Shown here: positions 1-13,150 of the stretch, piece after piece
Position numbering within the stretch: the first letter of the stretch is position 1
Layout of the letters: the number at the start of each line of letters is the position of its first letter
NCBI GenBank assembly: GCA_038501785.1
Contig: JBAMJR010000089.1
Coordinates: forward strand, 186,001-250,000
Direction: 5' to 3'
DNA length: 64,000 nucleotides
DNA from: Myoxocephalus aenaeus
Taxonomy: Eukaryota; Chordata; Actinopteri; Perciformes; Cottidae
Notes under the pieces: generated by a model
What the model was told of the DNA's origin: nothing
Seen by the model: only the letters and a program-made list of their open reading frames with translations
The model's database searches: none
Position numbers and translations under genes: made by a program

Positions 1-221
1 GGTTGGGCGCATGGGGAATTTCTGGCCTCTTGATTGTTCTGAGTCATAAGAATTGGCTCTACATGTTCAACTAGAGGAGGGAGATGGGCTGCAGTGGAGG
101 TAAAACCAGGGAAACTATAGTAGTCTATTTATGTGGATTGATGGGAAAAAAGGCGAAATAAAAACAAAACAAATTCAACACAAAGTTTACGACATATTGT
201 TTTCATTTTTTACTATGCAGG

Positions 222-292
222 TGTGCATTTTACCTGGTTCGCTGCTGTAATCCTGAAAATTTCCCAATGCGGGACTAATAAAGGATTATCTA
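222..292 (+). repeat. SINE 3' tail fragment
   Basis: The phrase around 270-292 (a gggactaataaaggattat-type tail) recurs almost unchanged at the end of the repeat at 11474-11690. In fish it is a common ending of tRNA-headed SINEs with L2-like tails. Only the tail is recognisable here; no promoter boxes are seen upstream. Confidence 0.45.
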
Positions 293-3200
293 ATATTGAG
301 AGACAATTGGACCAAAAGAGAAACTGGGTGAAGACCAGTTTGTGCTAGATATACAGAAGAAATAACAGAAGGCAAGTGTCAAAGGTCATGATGTTCCTCA
401 TGTCCCCAGCTTTATTGAAGCATGTTTTACCTTTACTTTTTTTTTTTTGCAACATTAATTAGGCAGCCATCAAGACCGGAAACCAGAAACATATTTCTAC
501 TCTTGACCGAATGTCCCAAAGTTTCAAAGGAAAGTCCAACAATCTAATGTATTGACTACAGAACTGAGCGTACACACATTTTCATTGCTTCCTTCCTCTT
601 TTCCTCACCATACGGAGATGAAAAGATCTTTCATGTTGTTTCCTCTTGTTGCATTATTTATTGCCGTGTGGCGCTTTATTAGCTGGTTTCATCTCAGATT
701 GTGCAGGCTGTTTTTTGGGGAAGCCTTTGAAATGTGTTTCTGACTCCAAACAATCTTTTTCCCGCTTTCTCTCACTTGCTCCAGTCGCCTCCTCTCTCAC
801 GAAAAAAAAAAAAGAAAAAAGAAAACCTAGATTTTCAAAGCGATTTGAGAAACTCTCTGAAGCCAAAATCCATTCAATACTATCCTAAGGAAGGGAGATG
901 TTGTTCTTGTTCCGTGGCTGACATGAAAGGAGAACTGAGGATCCTCTTTGTCATTAGCCTTATTAGCATCATTACCGCAGTATGGATGAACTTCAAATGA
1001 TTGGCTTGGAGTTATTTGTGTTACCATAGAAGCAACATGAGTACTATTTTATGTTCTGTTGCATTTCGAAGGAGCTCGGCGCGTTTTGAAGAAAGCCAAT
1101 GTGTTTCAGATGTAACCACTAGATGGTGGAGCTGCTCCTGATTCAAAATGAGACTGACTATAAGTGGAGAGAAGAATTAGAATTACTGGAAGATATTTGA
1201 GATTTTGGGGGATATTTTATACCACATAATCACAGTTTAAAGCAGGTCCAAATTATAAAAACATAACCAAGCTATACGCATCCTCTGAAATCTTTTAATA
1301 CATCTACATATCTGCCACCACATTGTCAGTGACTTTCAGTAAAAGCTCAGGTATTTCTAGAGTGAAACAAAGAAAGAGGACAAAGACAGAAGCATCCAAT
1401 TCAGCAGTACACTAAAAATGACAAACCTGAAATGATTTGGATGTGCAAAGCTAAACACTGATGAATGGATCTTTGATTGGTCCATCTCAACTGGATCTTC
1501 TAATTGTGCTGTCATGGATATAATTGGTTAATTTCAGAATATATTCATTTTATAAGCATGTGGCATTGAGGGACCACAAATGTCCAACTTAATTTACAGC
1601 AGGATGTCTCACTGATGAGCACGGCTTCAACCAGAAAGAAGACGCTAATGAGTCAAGTTAATAATTTCTTAATGAGAACACACACATCATGTGTCAATCC
1701 TCTCTGATTTAGTTCAACAGTCTAAACATGTTCATACAAACCTTGTTGATCTTGAATTGTGCCAACAAAGGCATTACCTGGCATTACCCTACTCTGCATG
1801 CTCACTGTGCCCACTGGTGATACGTGTTATCCAGTGACATTAGTTATACTGTAGAGTTCATCTAATAAAACATACATTTTAAGTCAATTTTCTTTATAAA
1901 CCAAGATGAAAAGGGTTCCAGATGAAGATGTTATTGAAACCAAAAGAAACTGTCAGTACTATGTCTAATGGATAAATGGATGAGACAGTTTTCTCTTATC
2001 AGGGAATGAATATATGCAGAGAGATGTCGTACTGTAAATTACAATGAGAACAGAAATATCTGCTTTGGCTGGTTAAGCGCTTAAAGCACCAGCATGACTC
2101 TAGAATCAAAGCGGCCATCACATCGGGCGAGAGATGAGATGAAGGTAAAAGAAGCAAAAGGCTAGCAGAGTTTGGATAGCATGCAAGCAATTGGTGGTCA
2201 TATGTAAACTTAATGGTCCAACGTTTTATTTTTTTTTCCTCCTTCTTCCCAACATGACTCCTTGCATCTTTATCAGGAAGCTCCAACCACTATGGAGCTG
2301 ATGGTGGATAAGCCCAGCAGGCCTAATGTGGTTTGAACTCGTCTTTTATTCATTCTATCTCTACCGGTACCCACACCTCCACCATGGTCTCTCCTGGCAG
2401 GCCTTAATCTCTCTCCCTAATCGGCAGCAGACGTGAGGCTTTGCCATTCCCCACAGGGCTGCACATGGGATGTGGCCAAGTGTTCAGAGTGAGTGTGGAG
2501 GCACTTGGTGCAACAATGGCTGAAGCGTCGTCACTTTCAGGTTTTGAGAACTCAGTGTGCCACCTTGCCGTTAGTCTTCATAATGTTTAAATCTGCAGAG
2601 AAGAGGAGACGGAGCACATGCTACTGAGGAGACAGACTGACTCACTGAATGTCGACTATCTGCCATTGGCCGTGAATTTCATGCGGCCTGCTCCCTTCCA
2701 CTAACTAGTTTGCAAGGGGACCGCCGCTCTACATCCTGTTTCTCCAAAACTGTGGTTTCAAGAAATACAAACAAGCCAGAGCGTTTTTCTCCCATACACC
2801 AGAATGATAATTTGTGCAGCCAGTCAGTCCTTTCTTTAGCGCTGATACAGCGATGTAGAGCTAGGTCTGGCTATGCAAGACTGCTGAGGAGAAGCTGAGG
2901 TCATGCTACATCATGCCTAGATGTCAGCGGAATGAATGAACCCAGAGCAACCAGCTGATCCCAGCATTCAAGAGTACTTGGGTTCAGCATCAAACACAAA
3001 CCAGCCCTTTGACTCTCTGAGGGAGTCTTCCTTAAGGTTCCCATTGCGAAACCAAGTCATAATAAACAGACATAAACAGCTCTGTCTTTCATGTCAGCCT
3101 TATAAAAGAGGAATAAATAAGTACAATCCACTTCAGTGAGGGCCTTTGTGCTGAGGAAGCAGCTGGAGATGGCACTGGGCCCTGGTATTGTTCGCCAGCA

Positions 3201-4340
3201 GCTCCCTAATCGTACCATGGTGCCTTGCTGGCGTCTCCTGGAGAAGCAGGCACGTCACCCACATTTAAAAGAGATGGTTTGAAGTATGAAGGTTCTGAGA
3301 TGGTCACTATGGGTCTTTCCAGATTTCATGGTCATTATTGTTCATTATTCATTATTGTTCATTATTCATTATTATTGTTTAGCGATCGCATTACCTTTAC
3401 CTTACCTTATTGGAGAAACAGAGAATAAACACAAGTTAAGTGAGGATGGAAATTGTGCAAGTCAATATTTACTTTGGACTACTAACCCGTGTTAAAAATG
3501 TAGATTACTGTCTTCCATTACCTCTTGTATGGGACATGCATTAGATTATTGCTGGAACTAAATATTGAACAATATGGTATTCATCTCTTTTCCTTTCTCT
3601 GCTCTGAGTTGGTTTTTTCTTGCTAATTCTGTCTCTCCCTTAGATGTGGTTCAAGCTATTTACAAATCCAACTTTTGGAATGAGTGTCCAACTCCCTTTC
3701 GTCTGGGATTAGATAGAAAAAGAGAGGGATGAGGCATAGGCAGGAAGCAAGAGACGGATCATAACACATACAATTCTGCTGAGGACAAACTTGAAAGGAT
3801 TAGGGGAAAAAAATACAAAATGTCCAGCAAGTAATAAAAGTGCATGTTATTTGTTGTCGGCTACAAAGTGAGATCAGTGGAGCTTCAAAGGATATCTGAT
3901 TAGTGCTGTGAAGTCACAAGATTTACTGTCAGTGAAAAGTGTGGCCAAAGAGCTGTATGGAATATTTACCAATACACAGCACACTGCTTAGGTTCCCAGC
4001 CAGCTGGCAGCAGATACTGAGAAGGAGACAGAAAAAGTGTCGAAGAGGCCAGCAATGACGATATAGCTAGAAGAAAGGGAAAGGTATTTTTATGTTGAAG
4101 AATATAAATGCCCAGAGGGAAATAAGGTGCTCATTAGTGCAGAGGAAGCATGTGGACCATATGGAGTTCTTTAGATGCTTATTTGGTCAAATGTAAATCG
4201 ATCGCCTAGTCATTGTCATCATTGATGTAAACATATGTTTCGATAGTCATAAATCTCTTTTTGCTTGCCCTCCCCCAGAGATATTTGCACAGTTAGTGAT
4301 AAGGCTGCTCAAGCTTGAGGGAGTTCAGTGTCTCTCTCAA
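293..4340. other. No gene recognised
   Basis: About 4 kb of ordinary AT-rich sequence. I see only short open frames without recognisable domains. It holds T- and A-runs (437-450, 802-822, 2229-2238), a short imperfect tandem array of the ttcattattg type at about 3334-3380, and a CCACTAGATGG motif near 1117. No inverted-repeat-bounded element or RNA gene was recognised. Confidence 0.5.
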
Positions 4341-4349
4341 GAAGCTGTA

Positions 4350-5027
4350 ATGCCGTGTTCACACCAAAACAGTTGCGAATATTCGCAACGCCACTTCGCC
4401 TATATCGCGCCGCCCGGCAAAAAACTCGCTCTAGTGGTTAATTCGTTTTTCGCAACCATCGCTGGGGAAAGGGGGCGGGGCTTATCTCCATGTCAGTGAA
4501 AACATTTACTATTTCCGCCATTGACCATTGAAATAACCACTAGTTCTGCTTTATACTTGTTGAGAAAGTCCCACACACGTCGGAACATCAAACGCCCCCG
4601 TGTCTGGGTTCATAATATTATCCGTAGTCGTGTCTGGGTTCATAATATTATCCGTAGTCGCACACAGCTCCGACTCCTCCGGGACGACTGTCTGAATGAA
4701 GCCGCTTCCAGCGCTCCTTCAGCGGACCCGCAGTTTGATTCAGTGACGGCAGAACGGCGGTGATGCCGGGCGGAGCTTCTCAACTCTGATTGGCTTTCGC
4801 AACTCCGCGTCGGGCGAATTTTTCGCTGGCGATGAATTATTTCATCGCCAGCGAAAAGGCGAAAAAGCGAAAAAGCGGAGTTGCGAATATTCGCAACGCC
4901 ATTTCGCCAGTATCGCGCCGCCCGGCGAAAAATCCGCTTTTTCGCAACCTAACGCGGCTGTGCATTGACTTAACATGTAATCTGGACGCGCGAATATTTC
5001 GCAACTCTTTTGGTGTGAACACGGCAT
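4350..5027. mobile_element. Non-autonomous DNA transposon with terminal inverted repeats and TA target duplication
   Basis: The ends are inverted copies: the left begins ATGCCGTGTTCACACCAAAA and the right ends with its near-exact complement, flanked by TA on both sides (4348-4349 and 5028-5029). The GCGAATATTCGC-type motif lies just inside each end. A second copy of the left subterminal block (gttgcgaatattcgcaacgc through cgccgcccggc) appears at about 4882-4930, so both direct and inverted subterminal repeats are present. A 30-bp unit is tandemly doubled at about 4601-4660. No transposase is encoded; the open frames are artefacts of the repeats. The TA duplication suggests Tc1/mariner-type mobilisation, but the superfamily is uncertain. 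Confidence 0.8.
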
Positions 5028-5029
5028 TA

Positions 5030-6865
5030 GGCCTGAGCTTGAAACAAACCTGGTCTTACGTAATGTCAAAAGTCAATAGCTAGTTATCAATAGCTACCGT
5101 TGAATGTGGGGCAAAAAGCCTGCCATTGCGATGGATCGTACACATTTTATAATGGTGAACAATCTGAAAAAGTATTTTGTGTTACACTCTGGGGAAGAAA
5201 ATAACACTGGCCAATCGCTGTGTGAATTGGTCATGGTTGTTGGTATTGAACATTTTTGAAAAAAAATAAGAAATTAAGCTGTTGAAGCAAACAAAGTGAG
5301 CAGCATACTCGGGCCACTCGGGCCACTCGGGCCTGTCAGTGCGGGCACTTATGTGAGAGGCGCAGCGATCACTCGCTGCTCTAATGCAGGCAGTGAGGCC
5401 GGAGCGTAAGAAGACGATGGGGATGTGGCTGCTGTGCATACTAGAAAGGCTTGAGTCTCACACAGAGCAGCATGGCAACACATGCTTGCCTTATGTTTAG
5501 GAGTCTGTCTGCAATGCATATTGTTTGACCTTTACTCTGTCTCTCACACAGAGAAGAATGGATGAGACAGGCAAAGAGAAAGAGAGCCTCATTTTCCTTT
5601 CCATCTAGTCGAGCTGGCAGCAGTTTGGTACAGTAGACCAGAGGAAAACAGCCTGAGTTGGAGAAGCACATGCACTTGATTACCTGATTAACTGGTTATC
5701 ACCTGAAGTCTTTTCCTTGAAATATTTGGTAAACGTTTGCCATTTTGAGGATGACTTCTTCCCAAATGCCACACAGTGTCCCTTAACACAATGGGTGGCC
5801 TCAGTAAGAACTGAGCTCTTTTACTTTGACAGTGTTTGTACCTTGTCCTGTATGAGAGCATGCCTATTTATTGTCCTTTGTTGGCCTTCAGCAAAACCTC
5901 AAACTGCTCATGAGATTATGTCGTGAAAGATAATTTGCATCAAAGAGTTTGTCCATTTATATCTGATTAATTAACCAGCTGAGGAACACAAAACAAATGC
6001 CTTTAACTGCTGTTCTGTTGAACCGAGGGCTTCAAAGCATTGTGTGAATACATTAGTCATCAACAGGAAGCTAATACTAATAGCTCCCAAGTTGTGGTTT
6101 AGAAGGACACATGTCGTGACAATTACCCAGGGGCTAGAGGAAGTGGGTTACTGGCAACACAATGCTCCAGACTGGCCTGATATATGCCTGTCTGATAAAC
6201 ACTTTGGTTGGAGGAAAACCAAGTGTCAGCCGGATATTCTTTTGAAGTCTGTTTGTATTGTTTTTTTTCCGCAGATTAAAGAGACAGGTGCCTTTGTTGT
6301 CGGTCGTATGAGGAATGTAAAAAAAGAAGCGGCCATTTGGTGTCAATATATCCCCTTTCACATTGGTTCCCATTGAAGAAGACCCGTACAGTATTTACAG
6401 GAAAGGCAAAGCTCCATTACCTGCTAGTTTAATGTTACCTAGAGGTAGTGGAGGTTAAAAAGACTGCTGGCCTTTGATGAAATAGAGCAACACATAAGCC
6501 CCAGAAACCAAGGGTCTTTGATCATTTAACCTGATCTTCTTATATTTAATTGTAAGACCCGAGGAACAAGAATGGGAACGGGTTGCACTTCCTTTGATGA
6601 TCTGAACCGGGTTCACAGGTGCACCTCCAGCAGAGGAATCATCACAATGTAAAAGTATAAATCGCGCAGCCAAGACTGGACCAGGACTGTGTGTGAATAG
6701 GTGCACCCAAGTATGTACGAAGAATTTCAATTCCGATTTTGCTTTTTTAGTGATACATTTTCTGTATCGCTAAATACAGTGCTTTTCTTGAAAAATATTT
6801 CATCAACATTATTTTTATATTAACAATGAATCAGAATGATCACCTGGATCTGCAGTTCCCCTCAA
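5030..6865. other. No gene recognised
   Basis: Mostly unique sequence. A triplicated ccactcggg-type 10-bp unit lies at about 5307-5334 in a locally GC-rich patch (5300-5420). No coding domain, RNA gene or mobile-element end was recognised. Confidence 0.45.
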
Positions 6866-6867
6866 AG

Positions 6868-6975
6868 TTATATAACATTTAGCAACTGAAGAGCCTGTAA
6901 TCTCCCTCAGGAGTTGGTTGAGACAAAACAGAGCTAAACGCATAGTGAATATTGGACTTACATCATCATTATCAT
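6868..6975. repeat. Dispersed repeat fragment (ggagttggttgagac family)
   Basis: The block containing 'caggagttggttgagacaaa' and 'agtgaatattggactta' has a clear relative at 40730-40860 and shorter ones at 9690-9735 and 25440-25500. Similar text is common in fish interspersed DNA repeats. Family and element boundaries are not determinable here. Confidence 0.45.
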
Positions 6976-9120
6976 GGGTACACAAACTCCAAGAACCAAG
7001 AATCATTTGTAGTGAAATGAAGGCGTAGAAATAGCACGCCACTTTTAATGACATACACATTTTTTTGTTTTCTTAAGTACTAATTTTATCAGGAGTTTCT
7101 TATTTGTTGCACATGTGATATGTTGTCTCCAAAGCAAACCTGAAAAATCAAGGAGAATCTGTAGTTAATCTGTAGTTTGTAGTCTCCAAATATTTGATGC
7201 AAGACTGCAATTTGTTCTGAGCACACCCCAAGTGGTTTGATTTCACAATAAAAGCCGTGAAGGTGCTCAGAGAAACACCCCCTCACATTCATACGACAGT
7301 ATTTTACAAATATCTATCATCAATTCATTTCTATGAGTAATGGCTCAAAAGTCTCCTCAGGCGTGGGCCAAAATTGCCAGATGGCCAGTCTGGGTCTGGC
7401 TGCAGCTCTGCATTTTTTTCTCCTAATATATGTTACATCTGATTCACTGACACTGACCTACATGGCAGTGGGAGGAATGGAGGATAGATAAACCTTTTTT
7501 TTTCTGTATCCAAAGCAGAGAAAAAACAATCTGTGGCCAAGTTTAATGATGATGACAGCTTGTCTTTTATTTGAGCAGAAAAAAACAACCCACTGTTTAA
7601 AGTGGCCTTTGATGTAACTCAGCCTTTCTGACTTGTACCATTACATTTAACACTGAGTACAACTTGGCATACAACTATTTTCTTTTTCTCTCTTTTTCCT
7701 GTTAGCACTGTGTTGTGTTCAGTTTGATAAACTTCCATCAAAGGGCATATGCTGATCCATCAGGCATCTTATATAATCGACGCTGCTCGTTATTACTGTA
7801 ATTTTCTTCGACTGGCGAGATCAGCTGCTACTCGCGGCCTTTATTATTCCATTGAATTTAAATGGACTCATGAGTGTCATGGATGGCTGTTTGGGTGGGT
7901 ACACAAGATGAAAAGGTTTGCCTTGAGCAAAGAGAGGCAGACAGAGTCAGAGAGGGAGGCTGATCTTTGTATGAAACAAGCTTTGTCTTTGTCAGTTTTT
8001 GTTTCTTCTTACAGACCTGACTTATCTAACGGCTGCAGTTGCACAACGAGCATTTTATCTTCATCTCATTCTACATGCTTCGTGTCATACACTTACTGAA
8101 GGTTCAACCCACATACAAACAAGCAGTTTCCAAAAACTAAAGTATTCGGCCACTCGTACATAGCATATACTTAATGCAAGTGCGGTTTTTATAACACTCT
8201 CATACTTTTAATGAACATGATCTTTCCTTATCAACCCAAGGCCCCGATCAGTGGGGGAAAACCATGACATTGTTACAATTTTTTTTTATTCCTGTTATTC
8301 CTGATTCATTTTAGGTTTGTTATTTTAGACATTCTTTACCCGCGGGTTAGGGCTAGCACTTTCAAGTTTCACGTTAAACAACCTTCAATATTGAGCAAGC
8401 AGTTTGTTGCAATTAAAGTTCAAATCAGCTGCAATCAATATTTTTAGATGAACAATAAATCAAATGATTATGGAGGAAAATACACTTGGAGTGAAAAACC
8501 TGCAGATAATTATCACTCGACTCCACAGTTTCCCTCATCTCTTCAGAAACTTTCAGCACATTGTTTTGGTTTCCTGCTGGTGGACAGAGTAGAGCATTTA
8601 ACAATTAAAAAGCCAAATGTGTCAAAACTGAAGAGATGGCAATATACGTATTTTAGAGAGCATACAGTCATCTTTGTTGTGGTGATTGATGATCAGGCTG
8701 TTGAGTTTGTGCAGTACCAAACAGTACCAATATCTTGGCAATGTAACTGGTGACAAGCTGATCTTTGAGCTTCATGTGGACGCCTTAGCCCAAAGTTTTA
8801 ATGTTGACAATACCTTCATGAAAATGTTTTATTCCTGCTTTATTGAATCAGTCCTCATAATCTTCTTTGTCAGCAGGTACGTGTACTTACCCTTAAACAT
8901 AGAAATAGATTGAAAGGTATCGTCAAAGTGTGCAGCCTATTGTAGGCAAGACTGTGACTCACCTTCCTCATCAGTACAAGGTTAGGACTGTAAAGACTGC
9001 CCAGTCAGTCCTGTCTGATCCTAGCCGCCCCGCAGCCAAGGAGTACAAGTTGCTTCTTTTCTGGCTGCAAATACAATCTGCTAAAATGCACGACCAATAT
9101 ATTTAATAAGAACTAATTTT
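6976..9120. other. No gene recognised
   Basis: Low-information, AT-rich sequence. The longest frame (about 116 residues at 7749-8099) shows no known domain and no flanking splice logic I trust. Short T-runs occur at 7494-7503 and 8279-8288. Confidence 0.45.
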
Positions 9121-9123
9121 CCC

Positions 9124-9388
9124 TGCTGTTTATTGGAGCAGGGTCGTCCTTCAATCAGAGGATCGGCGGTTCAATTCTCGGCTCCACAAGCCCGTGTCGA
9201 TGTGTCCTTGAGCAAGACACTTAACCCTAAATTGCTCCCGTAGCTGCGCCTACGGTGTATGAATATTAGATAGTCCTGATGTGGCACCTTGCATGGTAGC
9301 TCCTCTCATCAGTGGGTGAATGATTCCTATGTAAAGCGTCTTTGAGTATTCAGAAAAGTGCTATATAAAAATAAATTGGCCTTTTAAT
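9124..9388 (+). repeat. tRNA-headed SINE-like element
   Basis: Contains a B-box-like ggttcaattc at 9168-9177, the phrase tgtccttgagcaagacact (9203-9221) shared with the repeat at 11474, and an end of the form 'gtgctatataaaaataaat' that matches common fish SINE tails. The A box is not clear, so the head is degenerate. Confidence 0.6.
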
Positions 9389-10744
9389 TAAGTGTATGCT
9401 ATTTTATACAATATTTATTGTTTATAGTTTGTCTGATGGTATGCCGTTACTCCTGGCTGTATGACAAATTGGCCCTTTGGGATAAAAAAAAATCCTCCAT
9501 CTTTGATGATGACGACGGCGACGACAATGATGATAATGATGATTATGATTTTTATTCAGACAAAGAAACAAAAATATCCAAAGGACAACATACTGAAGTA
9601 AAAACAATTATTTCCAACATGGTCCTAAGATGTCAGAAGACAAAGAAAACACAACGAAACACAAGACATTCAACATAAAGACATGATGTTTTTCTAAGGA
9701 ACTGGTGGAAACCAAAAACAGAGCTAAAAGAACCCAATGTGTTAGTAGGCAACTTAGATAACAAAACTCTGCAAATTAAATATAATAAAATGTTCGTGTT
9801 GTGCTCAGTTGTTTTTTGCTACCCTCATCACTGAAAAAATCTGTTTTAATAAAGGTTTTAGTATAGAAAATATGTAATGTGTTAATATTGCCAGGGTGAC
9901 AAAAAACACTAAATACCCTTTCAACTTTAAATTATGACTTACGGTGAGGTATGAAAAACAACAAAACCATGATCACAAATATTTCTCTTCATTTGTATTT
10001 TTTCTTTTCATTTGTAGGAACAGTTTCAACAAAGTATAATATTCCACTGAGGTTAATGTTGGGAATAAAACACAAAAAATCTGAAATTGTAAACTCTTCA
10101 TTACTTTGTATTTTAAGGCAAGACACAGTGTGGCATGGATTTGCAAGAACTCTCCATGCTGAACTGGGCACTCTTACAAAGTGTCATTGTGGGCTCTTTA
10201 AAGAGTTGCCCAACATTAAAGGGAGGTAGCGGTAGCAGGTGGTGTGCTGGAGGACGAGGATCTCCCTGTGGTCTCATTCAGGCCTGAGAGAGGACTGGGA
10301 CAGGTGGTCAACCCCTTTAATGTTCCTAAGCTTTTCATCTGTGCATGTGGCTCTAAAACAGGGCACACTGTACACTGACCAAGAACTCTTTACTGGCAGA
10401 CCTGTGATACGGTTTCTGCTGCTGTTGCTGGCCGTTTCATGTGGTTCCACCCCGCTTACGTCTGCAACAGCAGGACTTTGTGCATGGCATGGCTACTTAA
10501 TCTACCGGTGACATGTGTAGAGCTTGCAATGCTCTTGACACGTAATGTTGTTCAAGCACGGAGACATTCTTTGTCACCTGTCCACGACAACTGCCGGCTG
10601 ACTTATAACAATTTATGTTCCTGTTTGTTCTCAGGTTATTCTTGGACAGACCTAATGCTATTAGGAAAGATGAAAGAATTGTTCATGTAATCCTGGATAT
10701 CAGAAACTATTTAAACTCAAACACAAAAAGAAGAATGCGGATTG
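9389..10744. other. No gene recognised; GAY-rich tract inside
   Basis: Holds a gat/gac-rich simple tract at 9504-9553 (it would read as poly-Asp, but it looks like low-complexity DNA) and a fragment at about 9690-9735 of the same dispersed repeat seen at 6868 and 40730. No gene is supported. Confidence 0.45.
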
Positions 10745-10752
10745 AGTTAAGA

Positions 10753-11815
10753 CTGTGGTTCTCAAACTTTTTCTGTCACGCCCCACTTTGGAGGAAGAAA
10801 CATATTCGGGCCCCACCGCCCCAACAAAATTGTAACACAATGCTTCAACTTTTTGTGACTCCTCCATCCGTGCTTTTTCAAATAATAGAATAAAGAAAAT
10901 TGAAATACCTTTCAAGTAAACCAGATTGCTCCATCAGACAGAAACTAATAACATGTGCAATCACTTTGTTAGAACAATGCAAATAAAGTTCTATCTGTGC
11001 AAAAAATAACTAATATAGGGCAAAACAAATTACTTATTGTGGCTCAAATAACCTGTTTTACACTGAATATATTTTCAGGATAATAACAATAACGTTCAAC
11101 CTGTGCAAAACAAAATGAGTGCAGATGTGTGAGCATCACGTTGTATCAGTATTAGTGGCTGCAGTGAGCTGCTTTCCTCAAATATTTTTTTAACGGGGTT
11201 GTAGATTTGATACGGACGCTCTCAATTCATGCTCAATGTTGAGCTTAGATCTATATTCTGTTTTGAGAGACGCAACAGCAGAAAAGATCTCACGGAGATC
11301 TCACAGAGGCTTTTAGCAAAACGGCAAGAATCAACGAGTCGTGCATGCGCAGCGTAACCTGTTAACTTAATGTAAACATTTCCACGAAAATACAGGCATT
11401 TCTCCATGTATTTATTAATGACGTTTTATGCCCGTGTACTTTGTACTTTTGTACTATGTAAAGTTATCATGTTCATGGGGAGTGTCGTCCTGAAACCACA
11501 AGGTAGCGGTTCATCCCTGTTCTCCCCATAGTTTACATGTTGAAGTGTCCTTGAGCAAGACACTGAAGGCCCAGTGCTTCACAGCAGCACACTGCTCCTT
11601 AATTACTAAGGATCGGTAAAATGCAGAGAATAATGTCCCCACTGTGGGATTAATAAAAGGATTATATATTTTTATTATTATTATAAAAACAAAAAAATAT
11701 ATAATTTATTTTTATTTTTATATATATATTTTTTAAACAGCATCACCCCCGCGCCCCACCTGTAATACCTCCGCGTCCCACTAGAGGGTCGCGCCCCACA
11801 GTTTGAGAACCACTG
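10753..11815. mobile_element. hAT-type element with 8-bp target site duplication
   Basis: The left end begins CTGTGGTTCTCAAACT and the right end is its inverted partner AGTTTGAGAACCACTG, the classic CAGTGGTTCTCAAAC end of Charlie-type hAT elements. The 8-bp duplication AGTTAAGA is perfect (10745-10752 and 11816-11823). The subterminal 'cgccccac' motifs are also inverted. No transposase domain is readable inside, so this is a non-autonomous or decayed copy. A SINE-like repeat (11474-11690) interrupts it. Confidence 0.9.
11474..11690 (+). repeat. SINE-like element nested in a hAT
   Basis: Shares gtgtccttgagcaagacact (from 11545) with the repeat at 9124, has a B-box-like ggttcatccc at 11508-11517, and ends in the aataaaaggattat tail also found at about 275-292. 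It lies wholly inside the hAT at 10753-11815 and is therefore probably younger, unless the hAT family carries it. Confidence 0.6.
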
Positions 11816-11823
11816 AGTTAAGA

Positions 11824-12882
11824 TGCCGCCTACTCCACTTGAGTATGACGACCAAGTCGGAGTTGAGAGCCATCTAACTAAAATAGAGTCTCTGGATGGT
11901 CAAAATATTACCGAAGTGAGTCGGGAAAAGAGTGAAAACATCTATTCCATTTAGAAAAATCTTAATTGTTGTTCTTCTTCCAATGAAGAAATACTCTCTA
12001 CTCTCTCTCTGATACAACTGATGATTTTGCAGCATCTACACTGAACTCTGTAGGAGCCGCCATTGTAGTTTTGAATGAACAGTCACCTGTCCACGTCGTG
12101 GCGTCACACACACATAAACCACATCGGTAGCAGACAGAAGTTCACTTGACAATGGTGGTCCAGACAAAAACACATTATTTGGAACCTGACAAGATGGATT
12201 TTTGTGAGATCTTGTGTTATTGCAAGAAGCCAGCTGCCATGCAAGCTAACCAAGAAAGTGTAGTGTTGATTGCGAGCTTTGGAAATACGGGACATATTTA
12301 TCAGTAGTGTGTTATGAACACACTGAGTATTGTATTTAGAGGGGACTCCTACACCCCCAAACGGCATGCTGATTACAGCTCGCTCTCCGTCCAAATAGGC
12401 ACTTTTTGGACCGGCATTGCACTCGTTAGGTCAATGTGTGAAATGAGCCAGGGGCTCAGAAATGTGAGTGTTGTGCTCTGGAACAAGTGCTGTATTATGG
12501 GGGCCTAAAACACAGAGGTATCACTTTGCATAGGGGCTGCCCTTTGTTACCGTTTCTGTTTGATGGATTGCATCATTATCCTAACAGGAAGAACTGTCAA
12601 TATGACCGTTTTGGGTGTCATGTTCTCAGGTCCCGAGAGCCACAAAAAGAAAGAAAAACTCTGTGTTGGTCTGGAGCCGTTGAGGCTCATTTGTAACGGC
12701 TCCCCTGGTGTGTTTGATGTTGCCAGTGTCCAGCCTGCCTCTCAAGTAGGGATGAATTTGACAATAGTGACAGTTTCCCAACAGCAAATGGATTATTTCT
12801 TTTGAAATGTTGAAGGCTGCACATGAGGCTTCACACGCTTAAATACACAGTATGTCAGAGAATGCTACATTAAACCCTTTCG
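11824..12882. other. No gene recognised
   Basis: Unique-looking sequence with only short frames lacking recognisable domains. No repeat ends were identified. Confidence 0.4.
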
Positions 12883-13150
12883 GGCTGAAACCAATAATTA
12901 CTTTAATTATTGATTAAACTGAGGATTATTGTCTTGATTAGTTGGTAAAGCATTTGGTCTCTAAAATGTCAGAAAATAGTGAAACATACCCATCACAATT
13001 TCCTTGAGTTTAAAGTAGCATCCTGAAGTGGTTTGTTTTGAAAGAACAACAGTTCCAATCCAAGTAATTGAACTGTTTAGCATGTAGACTATTATCAAAA
13101 CAGTTTCTTGTTAATTTTATGTGGATCGACTAATTCACAGTGAGCAAATA
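12883..13150. mobile_element. hAT-like MITE relic (GGGCTGAAACTAAT type)
   Basis: Starts 'cgggctgaaaccaataatta', contains 'tggtctctaaaatgtcagaa' and 'cccatcacaatttcc', and ends near 'gtggatcgactaattca'. This ordered set of phrases is that of a very abundant fish hAT MITE. It is diverged, and the expected cgattaatcga palindromes are eroded. No duplication was found. Confidence 0.65.

Noticed and set aside
4790..5083. Basic 97-residue frame
   Set aside because: Lies over the inverted end of the 4350-5027 element; its content is repeat-derived.
9418..9678. Aspartate-rich frame (DDDDGDDNDDND)
   Set aside because: Produced by a gat/gac simple repeat; no domain, splice site or start context.
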